NCBI GenBank assembly: GCA_958510875.1
Contig: OY294068.1
Location: 35,010,297 to 35,074,296, forward strand
Source: Endomychus coccineus
Lineage: Eukaryota > Arthropoda > Insecta > Coleoptera > Endomychidae
Direction of reading: 5' to 3'
DNA length: 64,000 nucleotides
The translations under genes were made by a program, and so were the position numbers. A model generated the notes under the pieces. It searched no databases, had not been told where the DNA came from, and saw only the letters and a program-made list of their open reading frames with translations. This document shows positions 23,787 through 32,957 of the stretch, one piece after another. Every line of letters begins with the position of its first letter. Within the stretch, counting starts at the first letter, position 1.

Positions 23787-23818
23787 CTGAAGATGCCACC
23801 TGTAATGGTTGGCGAAAC
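23787..23818 (+). ncRNA. Hammerhead-ribozyme-like motif
   Basis: Core CTGAAGA (23,787-23,793; position 7 may be any base) is followed by stem II GCCACC (23,795-23,800), a TGTAAT loop, the complementary GGTTGGC with one bulged T (23,807-23,813), and then GAAAC (23,814-23,818). This organisation matches the PLE-linked motif at 46,417-46,442. No PLE coding relic lies beside it, so it may be a solo terminal repeat. Confidence 0.45.
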
Positions 23819-24104
23819 GTCTGCATCAAGTCGAGCTATTGTGACGCGGAATCCATACGGAAGCCAAGATTTTTCACAATTCTTTTAGTGGCATATTGAA
23901 ATCGGTGGTATGATAACAGAAAAAGTTGTGGTATGCCCAGATACACGACAATTGAATCGATAATCGTTATTGCTTGTAAGAATGAATGTTTTGGTTTAGG
24001 CTAACTTTGAATACTAGCAACAGCTACACGATTTTTAAAATTTCATAGAAAATTACTAGGAAACACTTGCTGAAAGGAGCGTTGAAAACATAAGCGTTCG
24101 TATA

Positions 24105-25470
24105 CAGGGTTTTGCATGTAAACCGTTGGTGTTTCCTATGTAGTTTAAAAAAATTAACGGTGTGACCCCTCATGTCTTTTTATAAAAAAATTTCACACAA
24201 ACATGGGGTCAAACTGCTTCCGTTCCGATCTATAGATTTACAAATTTAAAAAAATTAAGTGTTTCCTAATATGTCGGAAACCACTATATTTTCCTTCAAT
24301 TTTGGTATGTGGTATCTAGGTTGAAGACTTTTCTTTTCCATTAACAATTGCTTTTTGATGGAGAAACTTATTTTTTCTTCATTTACATCCGTTCTTAACA
24401 AAATTGGTCTCCAGAATTTTTCTTGTACATAGAACGATTTTCGAGAAAAAAATGAATAAACATAATATATCCCAAAACCTCTAAAACCGGGCTACAATCT
24501 ACATGAATGTCAAGGTGTGCTTTGAAAATGTGCATTTTCTGACACGTACCAAATGTTGAATTGTCGCAATTAATTATTATTAAACTTCGTGTGTATTCTT
24601 TTTTATTTGTTCAAAAATAAATTTGATTATTAATTTTTTTAATAATCGCTGCGTTACCACTGAAGAGATGACTCGAATGCATTTCTGCTATGGATTAGCA
24701 AATGACAACTCATTGCAAGCAAGACGACTGTATGATGAGAGGTAGTCAGAAAGGCGCTTGCCGTGTTCGACCAAATTTACTCAACTTCATCGCCGAATAC
24801 AAGAAACTGGCACGTTATCAAAAAGCAAAGATATCGTTGGTATGTCTCTTCCAGTAAGAACTCCGGAAGTAGCACATCATTCAAATAATTGAAAATGCGC
24901 CCAGTATTAGTACAAGAAAAATTGCTGGCGACCTTAATGTCAACGCTAAAACAGTATGAACTATTTTAAGGCAAAATCAGCTATACCCTTACCACTTCCA
25001 ACGTGTACAAGCTCTATAACAACGCGATTTTCCTCTTCGACATGATTGGTGTTGGTGGCTAGAGGAAAAACATTTATCGTTTCCAAATTTCTCGCCTAAT
25101 ATTTTGTTCACGGGTGAGGCAAATTTCTCAAGAGATGGTATTACCAACTTTCACAATAACCATATTTGGGAGCAAGAAAATCCTCATGTCATATTGGCAG
25201 CAAGACACCAGGTAACGTTTACTATTAACGTGTGGGTGGGAAGTTTTGGGGACTATTTGATTCGACCATATTTTCTTCCAAATCGATTGGACGGTGAATC
25301 CTATCTGCATTTTCTTATTATGTGCTACCTGAACTCCTGGCATATTCACCTTTAGCAATGAGACGTTCCTTCTGGTTGACGCGCGATGGAGCCCCTCCTC
25401 ATTTTGCTGTAATTGTTCGGGAGTACTTCAATAAGGCATTTCCAAATCGCTGGATTAAGGAGGGGTCATC
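24105..25470 (+). pseudogene. Tc1/mariner-superfamily transposase relic
   Basis: An element probably beginning TACAGGGTTTTGC near 24,104 contains a broken transposase from about 24,660 to 25,470. MTRMHFCYGLANDNSLQARR (24,667 onward) is the N-terminal DNA-binding region. LFTGEANFSRDG near 25,100 holds the position of the first catalytic acid, with the Asp apparently changed to Gly. It is followed by TINVWVGSFGDYLIRPYFLP and, in other frames, remnants of the second motif near 25,390. Several stops and shifts are present. The same family's terminal region recurs inverted at 37,180-37,450. The protein type is related to that at 43,175-44,248. Confidence 0.7.
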
Positions 25471-25690
25471 TTAAAGAACTAGTATACACTACTAGTAGAT
25501 GTACTGGGCTACCACGGGCTCAGGATATCCGGTCTCCACTTCCGGTCTAGCTGTCGATGTGCATCCGGTGCATGAGCTCGTTCTTATCAGTTTGAAAGGA
25601 TGTAGGTGATAAGGATTTTATTTTATTTGTAAAGAGTATACAGGGTGTGTTCAAAAAGTGTGTCACATGTACAGAGTCACGTGACTAACA
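25471..25690. other. Junction between transposon relic and tandem arrays
   Basis: Contains TATACAGGGTGTGTTCAAAAAG at about 25,638, which looks like the terminus of another TA-target element, immediately before the 25-bp array. No partner end is identified. Confidence 0.35.
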
Positions 25691-25699
25691 CATGGCAGC

Positions 25700-26265
25700 A
25701 TGGCGGCCCTAAGGTCCAACTGTCATGGCGGCCATAAGAACCAACTGTCATGGCGACCATAAGGTCCAGCTGTCATGGCGGCCATAAGGTCCAACTGTCA
25801 TGGCGACCATAAGGACCAGCTGTCATGGCGTTCATAAGGACCAGCTGTCATGGCGACCATAAGAACCAGCTGTCATGGCGACCATAAGAACAAGCTGTCA
25901 TGGCGACCATAAGAACCAGCTGTCATGGCGACCATAAGAACCAGCTGTCATGGCGGCCATAAGGACCAGCTGTCATGGCGACCATAAGGACCAGCTGTCA
26001 TGGCGATCATAAGGACCAGCTGTCATGGCGATCATAAGGACCAGCTGTCATGGCGGCCATAAGGACCAGCTGTCATGGCGATCATAAGGACCAGCTGTCA
26101 TGGCGACCATAAGAACCAACTGTCATGGCGACCATAAGAACCAGCTGTCATGGCGGCCATAAGGACCAGCTGTCATGACGACCATAAGTACCAGCTGTCA
26201 TGGCGACCATAAGGTCCAGCTGTCATGGCGACCATAAGGTACAGCTGTCATGGCGAACCCAAGGT
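25700..26265. repeat. 25-bp tandem array (CCAGCTGTCATGGCGACCAT type)
   Basis: About 22 copies of a 25-bp unit are built around CAGCTGTCATGGCG and CATAAGG. TGTCATGGCG recurs exactly every 25 bp (for example 25,921 and 25,946). Units vary mainly at GACC/GGCC/GATC. The E-box-like CAGCTG recurs in each. There are no unique spacers, so this is not a CRISPR array. Confidence 0.9.
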
Positions 26266-27005
26266 ACAGACTGCTTCGTGGAGGGGGCTCCGCCACCTCT
26301 AGGAAGCAATCTGTACCTTTGGTCCAAAGGTACAGGCTGCTTCATGGAGATGTCACCACCACGTGACAGCTGTCATCGAAGGTACAGAATGCTTCGTGGA
26401 GATGTCGCCACCACGTGACAGCTGTCATGGCGACCCTTGGGTACAGGCTGCTTCATGGAGATGTCGCCACCATATGACAGCTGTCATGGTGAACCAAAGG
26501 TACAGGTTGCTTCGTGTAGGTGTCACCAACACGTGGCAGCTGTCATGGTGAGCTAAAGGTACAGAACGCTTCGTGGAGATGTCGCCACCACGTGACAGCT
26601 GTCATGGCGACCCTTGGGTACAGGCTGCTTCATGGAGATGTCGCCACCATATGACAGCTGTCATGGTGAACCAAAGGTACAGGTTGCTTCGTGTAGGTGT
26701 CACCAACACGTGGCAGCTGTCATGGTGAGCTAAAGGTACAGAACGCTTCGTGGAGATGTCGCCACCACGTGACAGCTGTCATGGCGACCCTTGGGTACAG
26801 GCTGCTTCATGGAGATGTCGCCACCATATGACAGCTGTCATGGTGAACCAAAGGTACAGGTTGCTTCGTGTAGGTGTCACCAACACGTGACAGCTGTCAT
26901 GGTGAGCTAAAGGTACAGGCTGCTTCGTGTAGGTGTCACGTGACAGATGTCATGGCGGACCGAAGGTACAGGCTGCTTCGTGTAGGTGTCACCACCACGT
27001 GACAA
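26266..27005. repeat. 177-bp higher-order repeat made of three 59-bp subunits
   Basis: GACAGCTGTCATGGCGACCC begins at 26,417, 26,594 and 26,771, a 177-bp period. Each unit consists of three 59-bp subunits starting with (G)CAGCTGTCATGG and containing GGTACAG and CTTC. Subunits differ more within a unit than between units, the hallmark of higher-order amplification. The array shares CAGCTGTCATGG with the 25-bp array, so both derive from one ancestor. Confidence 0.85.
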
Positions 27006-27030
27006 AGACTGCTTTGTCATTGTTTCAATC

Positions 27031-27155
27031 CGGCGACCATAGTTTACGAACGATGATGACGTCACTGCTTCGAACCGATGACAGTAACTGATTCAATCCG
27101 ACGACCATAGTTCACGAACGATGATGACGTCATCATCGTTCACGAACTATGATGG
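27031..27155. repeat. Left-arm copy of the 68-bp TGACGTCA repeat
   Basis: Holds about one and a half of the units that form a five-copy array at 33,603-33,940. GATGATGACGTCATCATC lies at the centre of a near-perfect dyad of about 44 bp. TGACGTCA is the consensus site of CREB/ATF-type factors; any role here is inference. Confidence 0.75.
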
Positions 27156-27249
27156 GCTAATGAGGAATAAAATGTGAATAATCATAATGATTGAATTACA
27201 TTCATACACATGTTTTTTCGCATGATTCAACACATGCTTTAACATTCAG

Positions 27250-27420
27250 ACAAGTGTTTCAACATTCAGACACGTGTTTCAACATTCAGACACGTGTTTC
27301 AACATTCAGACACGTGTTTCAACATTCAGACACGTGTTTCAGCATTCAGACACGTGTTTCAGACACGTGTTTCAACATTCAGACACGTGTTTCAACATTC
27401 AGACACGTGTTCCAGCATTC
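27250..27420. repeat. Left-arm array of CACGTG units
   Basis: Eight CACGTG (as ACACGTGT) occur in units of 20 bp (AACATTCAGACACGTGTTTC), with one shortened 13-bp unit. This is the short counterpart of the about 30-copy array in the right arm, and it lies just upstream of the ATPase gene. Confidence 0.9.
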
Positions 27421-27542
27421 ATACCTATTTAACATGTATTTGATACCTGATTTTGACAGAACCGTAGAAGCACCTAACCGCGCGATCAGACATACACAAT
27501 ATAAAATCATCATCTAGTATATAAACAAATGCTTATTAACAT

Positions 27543-28268
27543 ATGTTCCAGTATGATTTCGATTCGCCTTCAGGCATGATGAAGATTGTTAAGCAAAAAG
27601 ACTCGTTGAGTATTATGAACTTAGGCTCAAGCAATGAGAATGTTGAACAACCACAACGTCACAGCTCTTTGCTGCCTAATACTCTACGAACAATAATCTG
27701 TGGTCCAAGTAATTGTGGGAAAACAAATGTGATGTTATCTCTATTGTTAGATGCAAACGGTCTGAAATTTGAAAACGTGTACATATATTCAAAGTCTTTA
27801 CACCAACCAAAATACCAGTTACTAAAGGAGACATTGAAGAAAATTGAGGGGCTTGGATATTTTCCTTGTACCGAAAGTGATGAGGTCATAGACCCCACAG
27901 AAGCGAGGCCTAATTCAATCATAATATTCGATGACGTGATGTTTGAGAAACAGGAGAAAATTCGTGCTTATTTTTCAAGAGGGAGACACAACTCAATTGA
28001 TAGTTTCTATCTTTGCCAGTCTTTTGCTAAATGTCCAAAACATGGATTGCGCGACAATGCCAATTGCTTGATTATTTTCAAACAGGATGAGCTCAATTTG
28101 AAACATATATTCACCGATCATATAAGTACCGACATGTCACTCGAAAAATTCAAAGAGATATGTAGCGTATGTTGGAAAGATAAATATGGATTCCTTATGA
28201 TAAACAAAGACTGTGATATGAACAAAGGACGTTATCGCAAAGGTTTTGATAGTTATATATACATCTAA
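27543..28268 (+). CDS. A32-like (FtsK/HerA superfamily) packaging ATPase, left arm
   Basis: This intact 241-residue protein probably drives DNA into virus particles, as A32-like ATPases do in Polinton/adintovirus-like and larger eukaryotic DNA viruses. The Walker A motif GPSNCGKT lies at residues 54-61 and the Walker B IIIFDD at 126-131. A downstream YLCQSF segment near 165 and a basic C-terminus follow. The ATG at 27,543 follows TATAAAA (about 27,500) and TATATAAAC (about 27,520), possible TATA elements. It ends 42 bp before the next gene on the same strand. The copy in the right arm differs at three residues. Family membership rests on the motifs and length; packaging is inferred. Confidence 0.8.
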   Translation: MFQYDFDSPSGMMKIVKQKDSLSIMNLGSSNENVEQPQRHSSLLPNTLRTIICGPSNCGKTNVMLSLLLDANGLKFENVYIYSKSLHQPKYQLLKETLKKIEGLGYFPCTESDEVIDPTEARPNSIIIFDDVMFEKQEKIRAYFSRGRHNSIDSFYLCQSFAKCPKHGLRDNANCLIIFKQDELNLKHIFTDHISTDMSLEKFKEICSVCWKDKYGFLMINKDCDMNKGRYRKGFDSYIYI

Positions 28269-28310
28269 CATGTATATATACTTTCATTTGAAATAGACAA
28301 CCCGCTCAGC

Positions 28311-29375
28311 ATGGACGTGGGTGTGAGTAACACGCTTAAAGAAAAACAACAATTGAAGAAAAAAATTTGGGAGTTAGCAAACGTTGTGAGGAAAAAATAT
28401 ATGGCTGTGAAATTGGGTAAAGCTGAAAATGATGAGATTCTAGATAATATGTTCAGGAATGTATCTAAACCTCTGGAGGAAATTGCGAAAAATGCTGAAA
28501 TAATCAAACAAAATTCGTTGGTTAAACCTAAAAGTATTGTTTCTACAGCAACACAAATGGAGAACATACCAATCCCAAATATTGTAACTGAAGGGGAAGA
28601 GTTCGTATATAACCCCCAAAATACTGAGGAGGATGTGTTTACCCTCGAACCTACTATCGATCAGATTCGTGAAGAATTCAGAAAACATAAGAAAGATAAT
28701 GCAGAGGCTACAGAGGAGTTTCTGCAACAATACCCCACATTAGCACGTTATTACTTGGAAGGATTCCTATTGGATGATGATGTCAAGAAATACGATGATA
28801 GAATGGGATTGCAATATAATTCAACTTTAGACAAATGGTTCATGGGTAATCAACCTATAGAAATTGATAGTGAGAGTAATATAATTATCAAGGGTACTCC
28901 GTTCAAGGGTACCACAGGACTGTATAATTTGATATTTTATAGAGATGTTCTACCTGATACTTACACTGTGGAAGATGGGAAAAATTACAGTCAAATGATG
29001 GAAATGACTAGTGCCCATAGGCGTAATAACGATCCAGCTGATCGAATAAGAAACATTGTAAAATACAAAAATGTACTGAAACCTTTGATTAATTCCATGA
29101 AAAGACCCAGAGCCAAAACATACACTGGAAGTGCATATATCAAAAATGATATGGTTGAATATAACGAGAAACCTATCGAATATGTTTATTGGGATGACGT
29201 TAACGAAATTGTGGATAGACTGAGACTTCTTGTTGCATCCTCGCATGCAGGTAACCATAATCATCACAATGAGATAATCTCTATAATAGAAGAATTGATA
29301 GAGGCAGGGGTAATTGAACAAAAACCAGGTGTAAGACAAATTCATCTCAGTTATAAAGATGGTTTCAATGGATAA
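28311..29375 (+). CDS. Conserved virus-element protein of unknown function, left arm (354 aa)
   Basis: This intact frame starts at ATG 28,311, 42 bp after the ATPase. The first about 90 residues are charged and probably helical or coiled (KEKQQLKKKIWELANVVRKK). The middle is acidic. The C-terminal half contains GTPFKGTTGLYNLIFYRD, then EYVYWDDVNEIVDRLRLL and EIISIIEELIEAGVIE. I associate this C-terminal block with predicted proteins from arthropods and cnidarians that travel with A32-like ATPases; this is recollection, not a search. A structural role is plausible but not shown. Its last 17 nt overlap the next gene in another frame, a compactness typical of viruses. The right-arm copy has six substitutions, a three-residue deletion and a disrupted N-terminus. 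Confidence 0.75.
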   Translation: MDVGVSNTLKEKQQLKKKIWELANVVRKKYMAVKLGKAENDEILDNMFRNVSKPLEEIAKNAEIIKQNSLVKPKSIVSTATQMENIPIPNIVTEGEEFVYNPQNTEEDVFTLEPTIDQIREEFRKHKKDNAEATEEFLQQYPTLARYYLEGFLLDDDVKKYDDRMGLQYNSTLDKWFMGNQPIEIDSESNIIIKGTPFKGTTGLYNLIFYRDVLPDTYTVEDGKNYSQMMEMTSAHRRNNDPADRIRNIVKYKNVLKPLINSMKRPRAKTYTGSAYIKNDMVEYNEKPIEYVYWDDVNEIVDRLRLLVASSHAGNHNHHNEIISIIEELIEAGVIEQKPGVRQIHLSYKDGFNG

Positions 29376-30012
29376 GTTTGGCAGAGCCTCCTCTTCCATG
29401 TGGATATATGATACAAATGTATTTAATAATAATTTCAAACAAGTTCACGGACAAGGATTATTCCTAACGAGCGATGGAAGTTATGATATGGAAAATCGTA
29501 GATTGTGTAACGTAAAATCACCGAATGATGATGGAGATGTTGCAAATAAAGTATATGTTGATAAATTAACACACAAACTGAATCTGAAAACGGAAACCAG
29601 TCTTAAAGATACCTTCAATGTTAGGGTTGATAATTTGATCAAAGATATCAACAAGGATCTGGATGAACATAACTTAACGAATGATAAGGTTATTCTCAAC
29701 ATTGATAAACATCTGATGGACATTCAGAATAAATATAATGAAATGGGAATCTATATAAAATCAGAGTATAAAACAATCAGTGATAGTGTGAGGGAAAACA
29801 GAAATGAATTGGAAGAGATCAATAACACATTTAACAGTATGAACATGCGTCTAAATGACATTACTAGTAAAGTGGAGGCGTTAGAACGACGGATGACATC
29901 TGTGGAACCTTCTAAGAAGAGACCTTCATCATCCATAACATCAAAGCAGGCCTCTGTGAAACGTATATCTCCAAATCCTGTGAATATACCCAAAAAATTA
30001 ATTCTACACTAG
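29359..30012 (+). CDS. Coiled-coil, possibly fibre-like virus-element protein, left arm (217 aa)
   Basis: The N-terminal about 65 residues contain DKFGR, LTSDGSYDMENRRLCNV and ANKVYVDKL. The pattern of tandem short motifs ending in a KxYVD-like segment is also seen in fibre and spike stalks. Residues about 70-170 are a long predicted coiled coil (repeated heptads such as ELEEINNTFNSMNMRLNDI). The tail is basic and serine-rich (SKKRPSSSITSKQASVKR). This suggests a trimeric fibre or tether, as an inference. ATG 29,359 overlaps the preceding gene by 17 nt; a second in-frame ATG at 29,368 is possible. The right-arm copy is identical at every residue. Confidence 0.7.
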   Translation: MVSMDKFGRASSSMWIYDTNVFNNNFKQVHGQGLFLTSDGSYDMENRRLCNVKSPNDDGDVANKVYVDKLTHKLNLKTETSLKDTFNVRVDNLIKDINKDLDEHNLTNDKVILNIDKHLMDIQNKYNEMGIYIKSEYKTISDSVRENRNELEEINNTFNSMNMRLNDITSKVEALERRMTSVEPSKKRPSSSITSKQASVKRISPNPVNIPKKLILH

Positions 30013-30029
30013 ATTTCCACATTGATAAG

Positions 30030-30104
30030 ATGAGTGAAAACAAGTTGTTCATGAGCTTCATGAGCACAGAAGAAAGAACGTTTACCAGCGTCGAACATAC
30101 ATAA
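30030..30104 (+). CDS. Small ORF at the palindrome centre, left arm (24 aa)
   Basis: An ATG 18 bp after the coiled-coil gene opens 24 codons (MSENKLFMSFMSTEERTF and onward) before TAA. It may be the start of a fourth gene cut short where the two arms meet, or a minor ORF. Nothing about it is recognisable. Confidence 0.3.
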   Translation: MSENKLFMSFMSTEERTFTSVEHT

Positions 30105-30176
30105 AAGGACTTCAATATAGGTGGAAGGGGTAGGAATATGCAATACGACTAGGACGATGAATCAAGAGTCAAGACT

Positions 30177-30213
30177 GAGATATTTGAAACATATATTGTT
30201 AAGATTATACTTA
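30177..30213. other. 37-nt asymmetric spacer at palindrome centre
   Basis: This is AT-rich and not itself palindromic apart from ATAT-rich ends. The arms meet at AAGACT (30,171-30,176) and AGTCTT (30,214-30,219). It is the expected size of a hairpin-end loop copied during replication of a linear genome, or of a template-switch junction. Confidence 0.8.
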
Positions 30214-30285
30214 AGTCTTGACTCTTGATTCATCGTCCTAGTCGTATTGCATATTCCTACCCCTTCCACCTATATTGAAGTCCTT

Positions 30286-30360
30286 TTATGTATGTTCGAC
30301 GCTGGTAAACGTTCTTTCTTCTGTGCTCATGAAGCTCATGAACAACTTGTTTTCACTCAT
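30286..30360 (-). CDS. Small ORF at the palindrome centre, right arm (24 aa)
   Basis: Exact mirror copy of the 24-codon frame at 30,030-30,104, with the same caveats. Confidence 0.3.
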   Translation of the reverse strand: MSENKLFMSFMSTEERTFTSVEHT

Positions 30361-30377
30361 CTTATCAATGTGGAAAT

Positions 30378-31031
30378 CTAGTGTAGAATTAATTTTTTGG
30401 GTATATTCACAGGATTTGGAGATATACGTTTCACAGAGGCCTGCTTTGATGTTATGGATGATGAAGGTCTCTTCTTAGAAGGTTCCACAGATGTCATCCG
30501 TCGTTCTAACGCCTCCACTTTACTAGTAATGTCATTTAGACGCATGTTCATACTGTTAAATGTGTTATTGATCTCTTCCAATTCATTTCTGTTTTCCCTC
30601 ACACTATCACTGATTGTTTTATACTCTGATTTTATATAGATTCCCATTTCATTATATTTATTCTGAATGTCCATCAGATGTTTATCAATGTTGAGAATAA
30701 CCTTATCATTCGTTAAGTTATGTTCATCCAGATCCTTGTTGATATCTTTGATCAAATTATCAACCCTAACATTGAAGGTATCTTTAAGACTGGTTTCCGT
30801 TTTCAGATTCAGTTTGTGTGTTAATTTATCAACATATACTTTATTTGCAACATCTCCATCATCATTCGGTGATTTTACGTTACACAATCTACGATTTTCC
30901 ATATCATAACTTCCATCGCTCGTTAGGAATAATCCTTGTCCGTGAACTTGTTTGAAATTATTATTAAATACATTTGTATCATATATCCACATGGAAGAGG
31001 AGGCTCTGCCAAACTTATCCATTGAAACCAT
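30378..31031 (-). CDS. Coiled-coil, possibly fibre-like virus-element protein, right arm (217 aa)
   Basis: Identical in all 217 residues to the left-arm copy. Since other-frame translations of the same interval also agree, the DNA is essentially identical. It converges with its partner toward the spacer, stop codons facing each other 365 bp apart. Its start overlaps the end of the upstream gene by 17 nt, as on the left. Confidence 0.7.
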   Translation of the reverse strand: MVSMDKFGRASSSMWIYDTNVFNNNFKQVHGQGLFLTSDGSYDMENRRLCNVKSPNDDGDVANKVYVDKLTHKLNLKTETSLKDTFNVRVDNLIKDINKDLDEHNLTNDKVILNIDKHLMDIQNKYNEMGIYIKSEYKTISDSVRENRNELEEINNTFNSMNMRLNDITSKVEALERRMTSVEPSKKRPSSSITSKQASVKRISPNPVNIPKKLILH

Positions 31032-31980
31032 CTTTATAACTGAGATGAATTTGTCTTACACCAGGTTTTTGTTCAATTACCCCTGCCTCTATCAATTCTT
31101 CTATTATAGAGATTATCTCATTATGGTTACCTGCATGCGAGGATGCAACAAGAAGTCTCAGTCTATCCATAATTTCGTTAACGTCATCCCAATAAACATA
31201 TTCGATAGGTTTCTCGTTATATTCAAGCATATCATTTTTGATATATGCACTTCCAGTGTATGTTTTGGCTCTGGGTCTTTTCATGGAATTAATCAAAGGT
31301 TTCAGTACATGTTTGTATTTCACTATGTATCTTATTCGATCAGCTGGATCGTTATTACGTCTATGGGCACTAGTCATTTCCATCATTTGACTGTAATTTT
31401 TCCCATCTTCCACAGTGTAAGTATCAGGTAGAACATCTCTGTAAAATATCAAATTATACAGTCCTGTGGTACCCTTGAACGGAGTACCCTTGATAATTAT
31501 ATTACTCTCACTATCAATTTCTATAGGTTGATTACCCATGAACCATTTGTCTAAAGTTGAATTATATTGCAATCCCATTCTATCATCGTATTTCTTGACA
31601 TCATCATCCAATAGGAATCCTTCCAAGTAATAACGTGCTAATGTGGGGTATTGTTGCAGAAACTCCTCTGTAGCCTCTGCATTATCTTTCTTATGTTTTC
31701 TGAATTCTTCACGAATCTGATCGATAGTAGGTTCGAGGGTAAACACATCCTCCTCAGTATTTTGGGGGTTATATACGAACTCTTCCCCTTCAGTTACAAT
31801 ATTTGGGATTGGTGTGTTCTCCATTTGTGTTGCTGTAGAAACAATACTTTTAGGTTTAACCAACGAATTTTGTTTGATTATTTCAGCATTTCTCGCAATT
31901 TCCTCCAGAGGTTTAGATACATTCCTGAACATATTATCTAGAATCTCATCATTTTCAGCTTTACCCAATTTCACAGCCAT
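31015..31980 (-). CDS. Conserved virus-element protein, right arm, N-terminus disrupted
   Basis: Homologue of the 354-residue left-arm protein. The equivalent start codon exists at 32,061-32,063. However, a deletion after the first few codons and one extra A in an A-run near 31,985 shift the frame, so the continuous frame begins at an internal ATG (31,978-31,980) and codes for 321 residues. Six substitutions and loss of three residues in the HNHHN stretch separate it from the left copy. The C-terminal EYVYWDDVNEI block is kept. It may be a pseudogene or a shortened form. Confidence 0.65.
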   Translation of the reverse strand: MAVKLGKAENDEILDNMFRNVSKPLEEIARNAEIIKQNSLVKPKSIVSTATQMENTPIPNIVTEGEEFVYNPQNTEEDVFTLEPTIDQIREEFRKHKKDNAEATEEFLQQYPTLARYYLEGFLLDDDVKKYDDRMGLQYNSTLDKWFMGNQPIEIDSESNIIIKGTPFKGTTGLYNLIFYRDVLPDTYTVEDGKNYSQMMEMTSAHRRNNDPADRIRYIVKYKHVLKPLINSMKRPRAKTYTGSAYIKNDMLEYNEKPIEYVYWDDVNEIMDRLRLLVASSHAGNHNEIISIIEELIEAGVIEQKPGVRQIHLSYKDGFNG

Positions 31981-32104
31981 ATATTTTTTTCCTCACAACG
32001 TTTGCTAACTCCCAAATTTTTTTCTTCAATTGTTGTTTTTTCTTTAGCACACCCACGTCCATGCTGAGCGGGTTGTCTATTTTAAATGAAAGTATATATA
32101 CATG

Positions 32105-32830
32105 TTAGATGTATATATAACTATCAAAACCTTTGCGATAATGTCCTTTGTTCATATCACAGTCTTTGTTTATCATAAGGAATCCATATTTATCTTTCCA
32201 ACATACGCTACATATCTCTTTGAATTTTTCGAGTGACATGTCGGTACTCACATGATCGGTGAATATATGTTTCAAATTGAGCTCATCCTGTTTGAAAATA
32301 ATCAAGCAATTGGCATTGTCGCGCAATCCATGTTTTGGACATTTAGCAAAAGACTGGCAAAGATAGAAACTATCAATTGAGTTGTGTCTCCCTCTTGAAA
32401 AATAAGCACGAATTTTCTGCTGTTTCTCAAACATCACGTCATCGAATATTATGATTGAATTAGGCCTCGCTTCTGTGGGGTCTATGACCTCATCACTTTC
32501 GGTACAAGGAAAATATCCAAGCCCCTCAATTTTCTTCAATGTCTCCTTTAGTAACTGGTATTTTGGTTGGTGTAAAGACTTTGAATATATGTACACGTTT
32601 TCAAATTTCAGACCGTTTGCATCTAACAATAGAGATAACATCACATTTGTTTTCCCACAATTACTTGGACCACAGATTATTGTTCGTAGAGTATTAGGCA
32701 GCAAAGAGCTGTGACGTTGTGGTTGTTCAACATTCTCATTGCTTGAGCCTAAGTTCATAATACTCAACGAGTCTTTTTGCTTAACAATCTTCATCATGCC
32801 TGAAGGCGAATCGAAATCATACTGGAACAT
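32105..32830 (-). CDS. A32-like packaging ATPase, right arm
   Basis: Intact 241-residue copy with the same Walker A (54-61) and Walker B (126-131) motifs. It differs from the left copy at three residues: Gln for Glu near 138, Val for Ile in the FTDH segment, and His for Arg near the C-terminus. Retention of an open frame in both arms implies either recent origin or purifying constraint. The CACGTG array lies about 130 bp upstream. Confidence 0.8.
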   Translation of the reverse strand: MFQYDFDSPSGMMKIVKQKDSLSIMNLGSSNENVEQPQRHSSLLPNTLRTIICGPSNCGKTNVMLSLLLDANGLKFENVYIYSKSLHQPKYQLLKETLKKIEGLGYFPCTESDEVIDPTEARPNSIIIFDDVMFEKQQKIRAYFSRGRHNSIDSFYLCQSFAKCPKHGLRDNANCLIIFKQDELNLKHIFTDHVSTDMSLEKFKEICSVCWKDKYGFLMINKDCDMNKGHYRKGFDSYIYI

Positions 32831-32957
32831 ATGTTAATAAGCATTTGTTTATATACTAGATGATGATGTTATATTGTGTATGTCTGATCACGCGGTTAGG
32901 TACTTCTACGCTTCTGTCAAAAATCAGGTATCAAATACATGTTAAATAGGCATGAAT

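Larger units (their letters stand above)
27031..30176. repeat. Left arm of giant palindrome
   Basis: The sequence 27,031-30,176 is repeated in inverted orientation at 30,214-33,940, with a 37-nt spacer. The inner about 850 bp are identical. Farther out there are substitutions and small indels, and the outer tandem arrays differ in length. The arm contains a short 68-bp-unit stretch, eight CACGTG units, and three genes pointing to the centre. Confidence 0.95.

Noticed and set aside
25700..26265. CRISPR-like array
   Set aside because: Units are contiguous 25-bp repeats without unique spacers and the DNA is eukaryotic.
26200..26551. Short plus-strand frames in the CAGCTGTCATGG arrays
   Set aside because: They are repeat read-through with no conserved protein features.
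29481..30115. Minus-strand frames opposite the coiled-coil gene (and plus-strand mirror frames at 30,275-30,909)
   Set aside because: Shadows of the 217-residue gene; their codon content and low conservation logic give no support.
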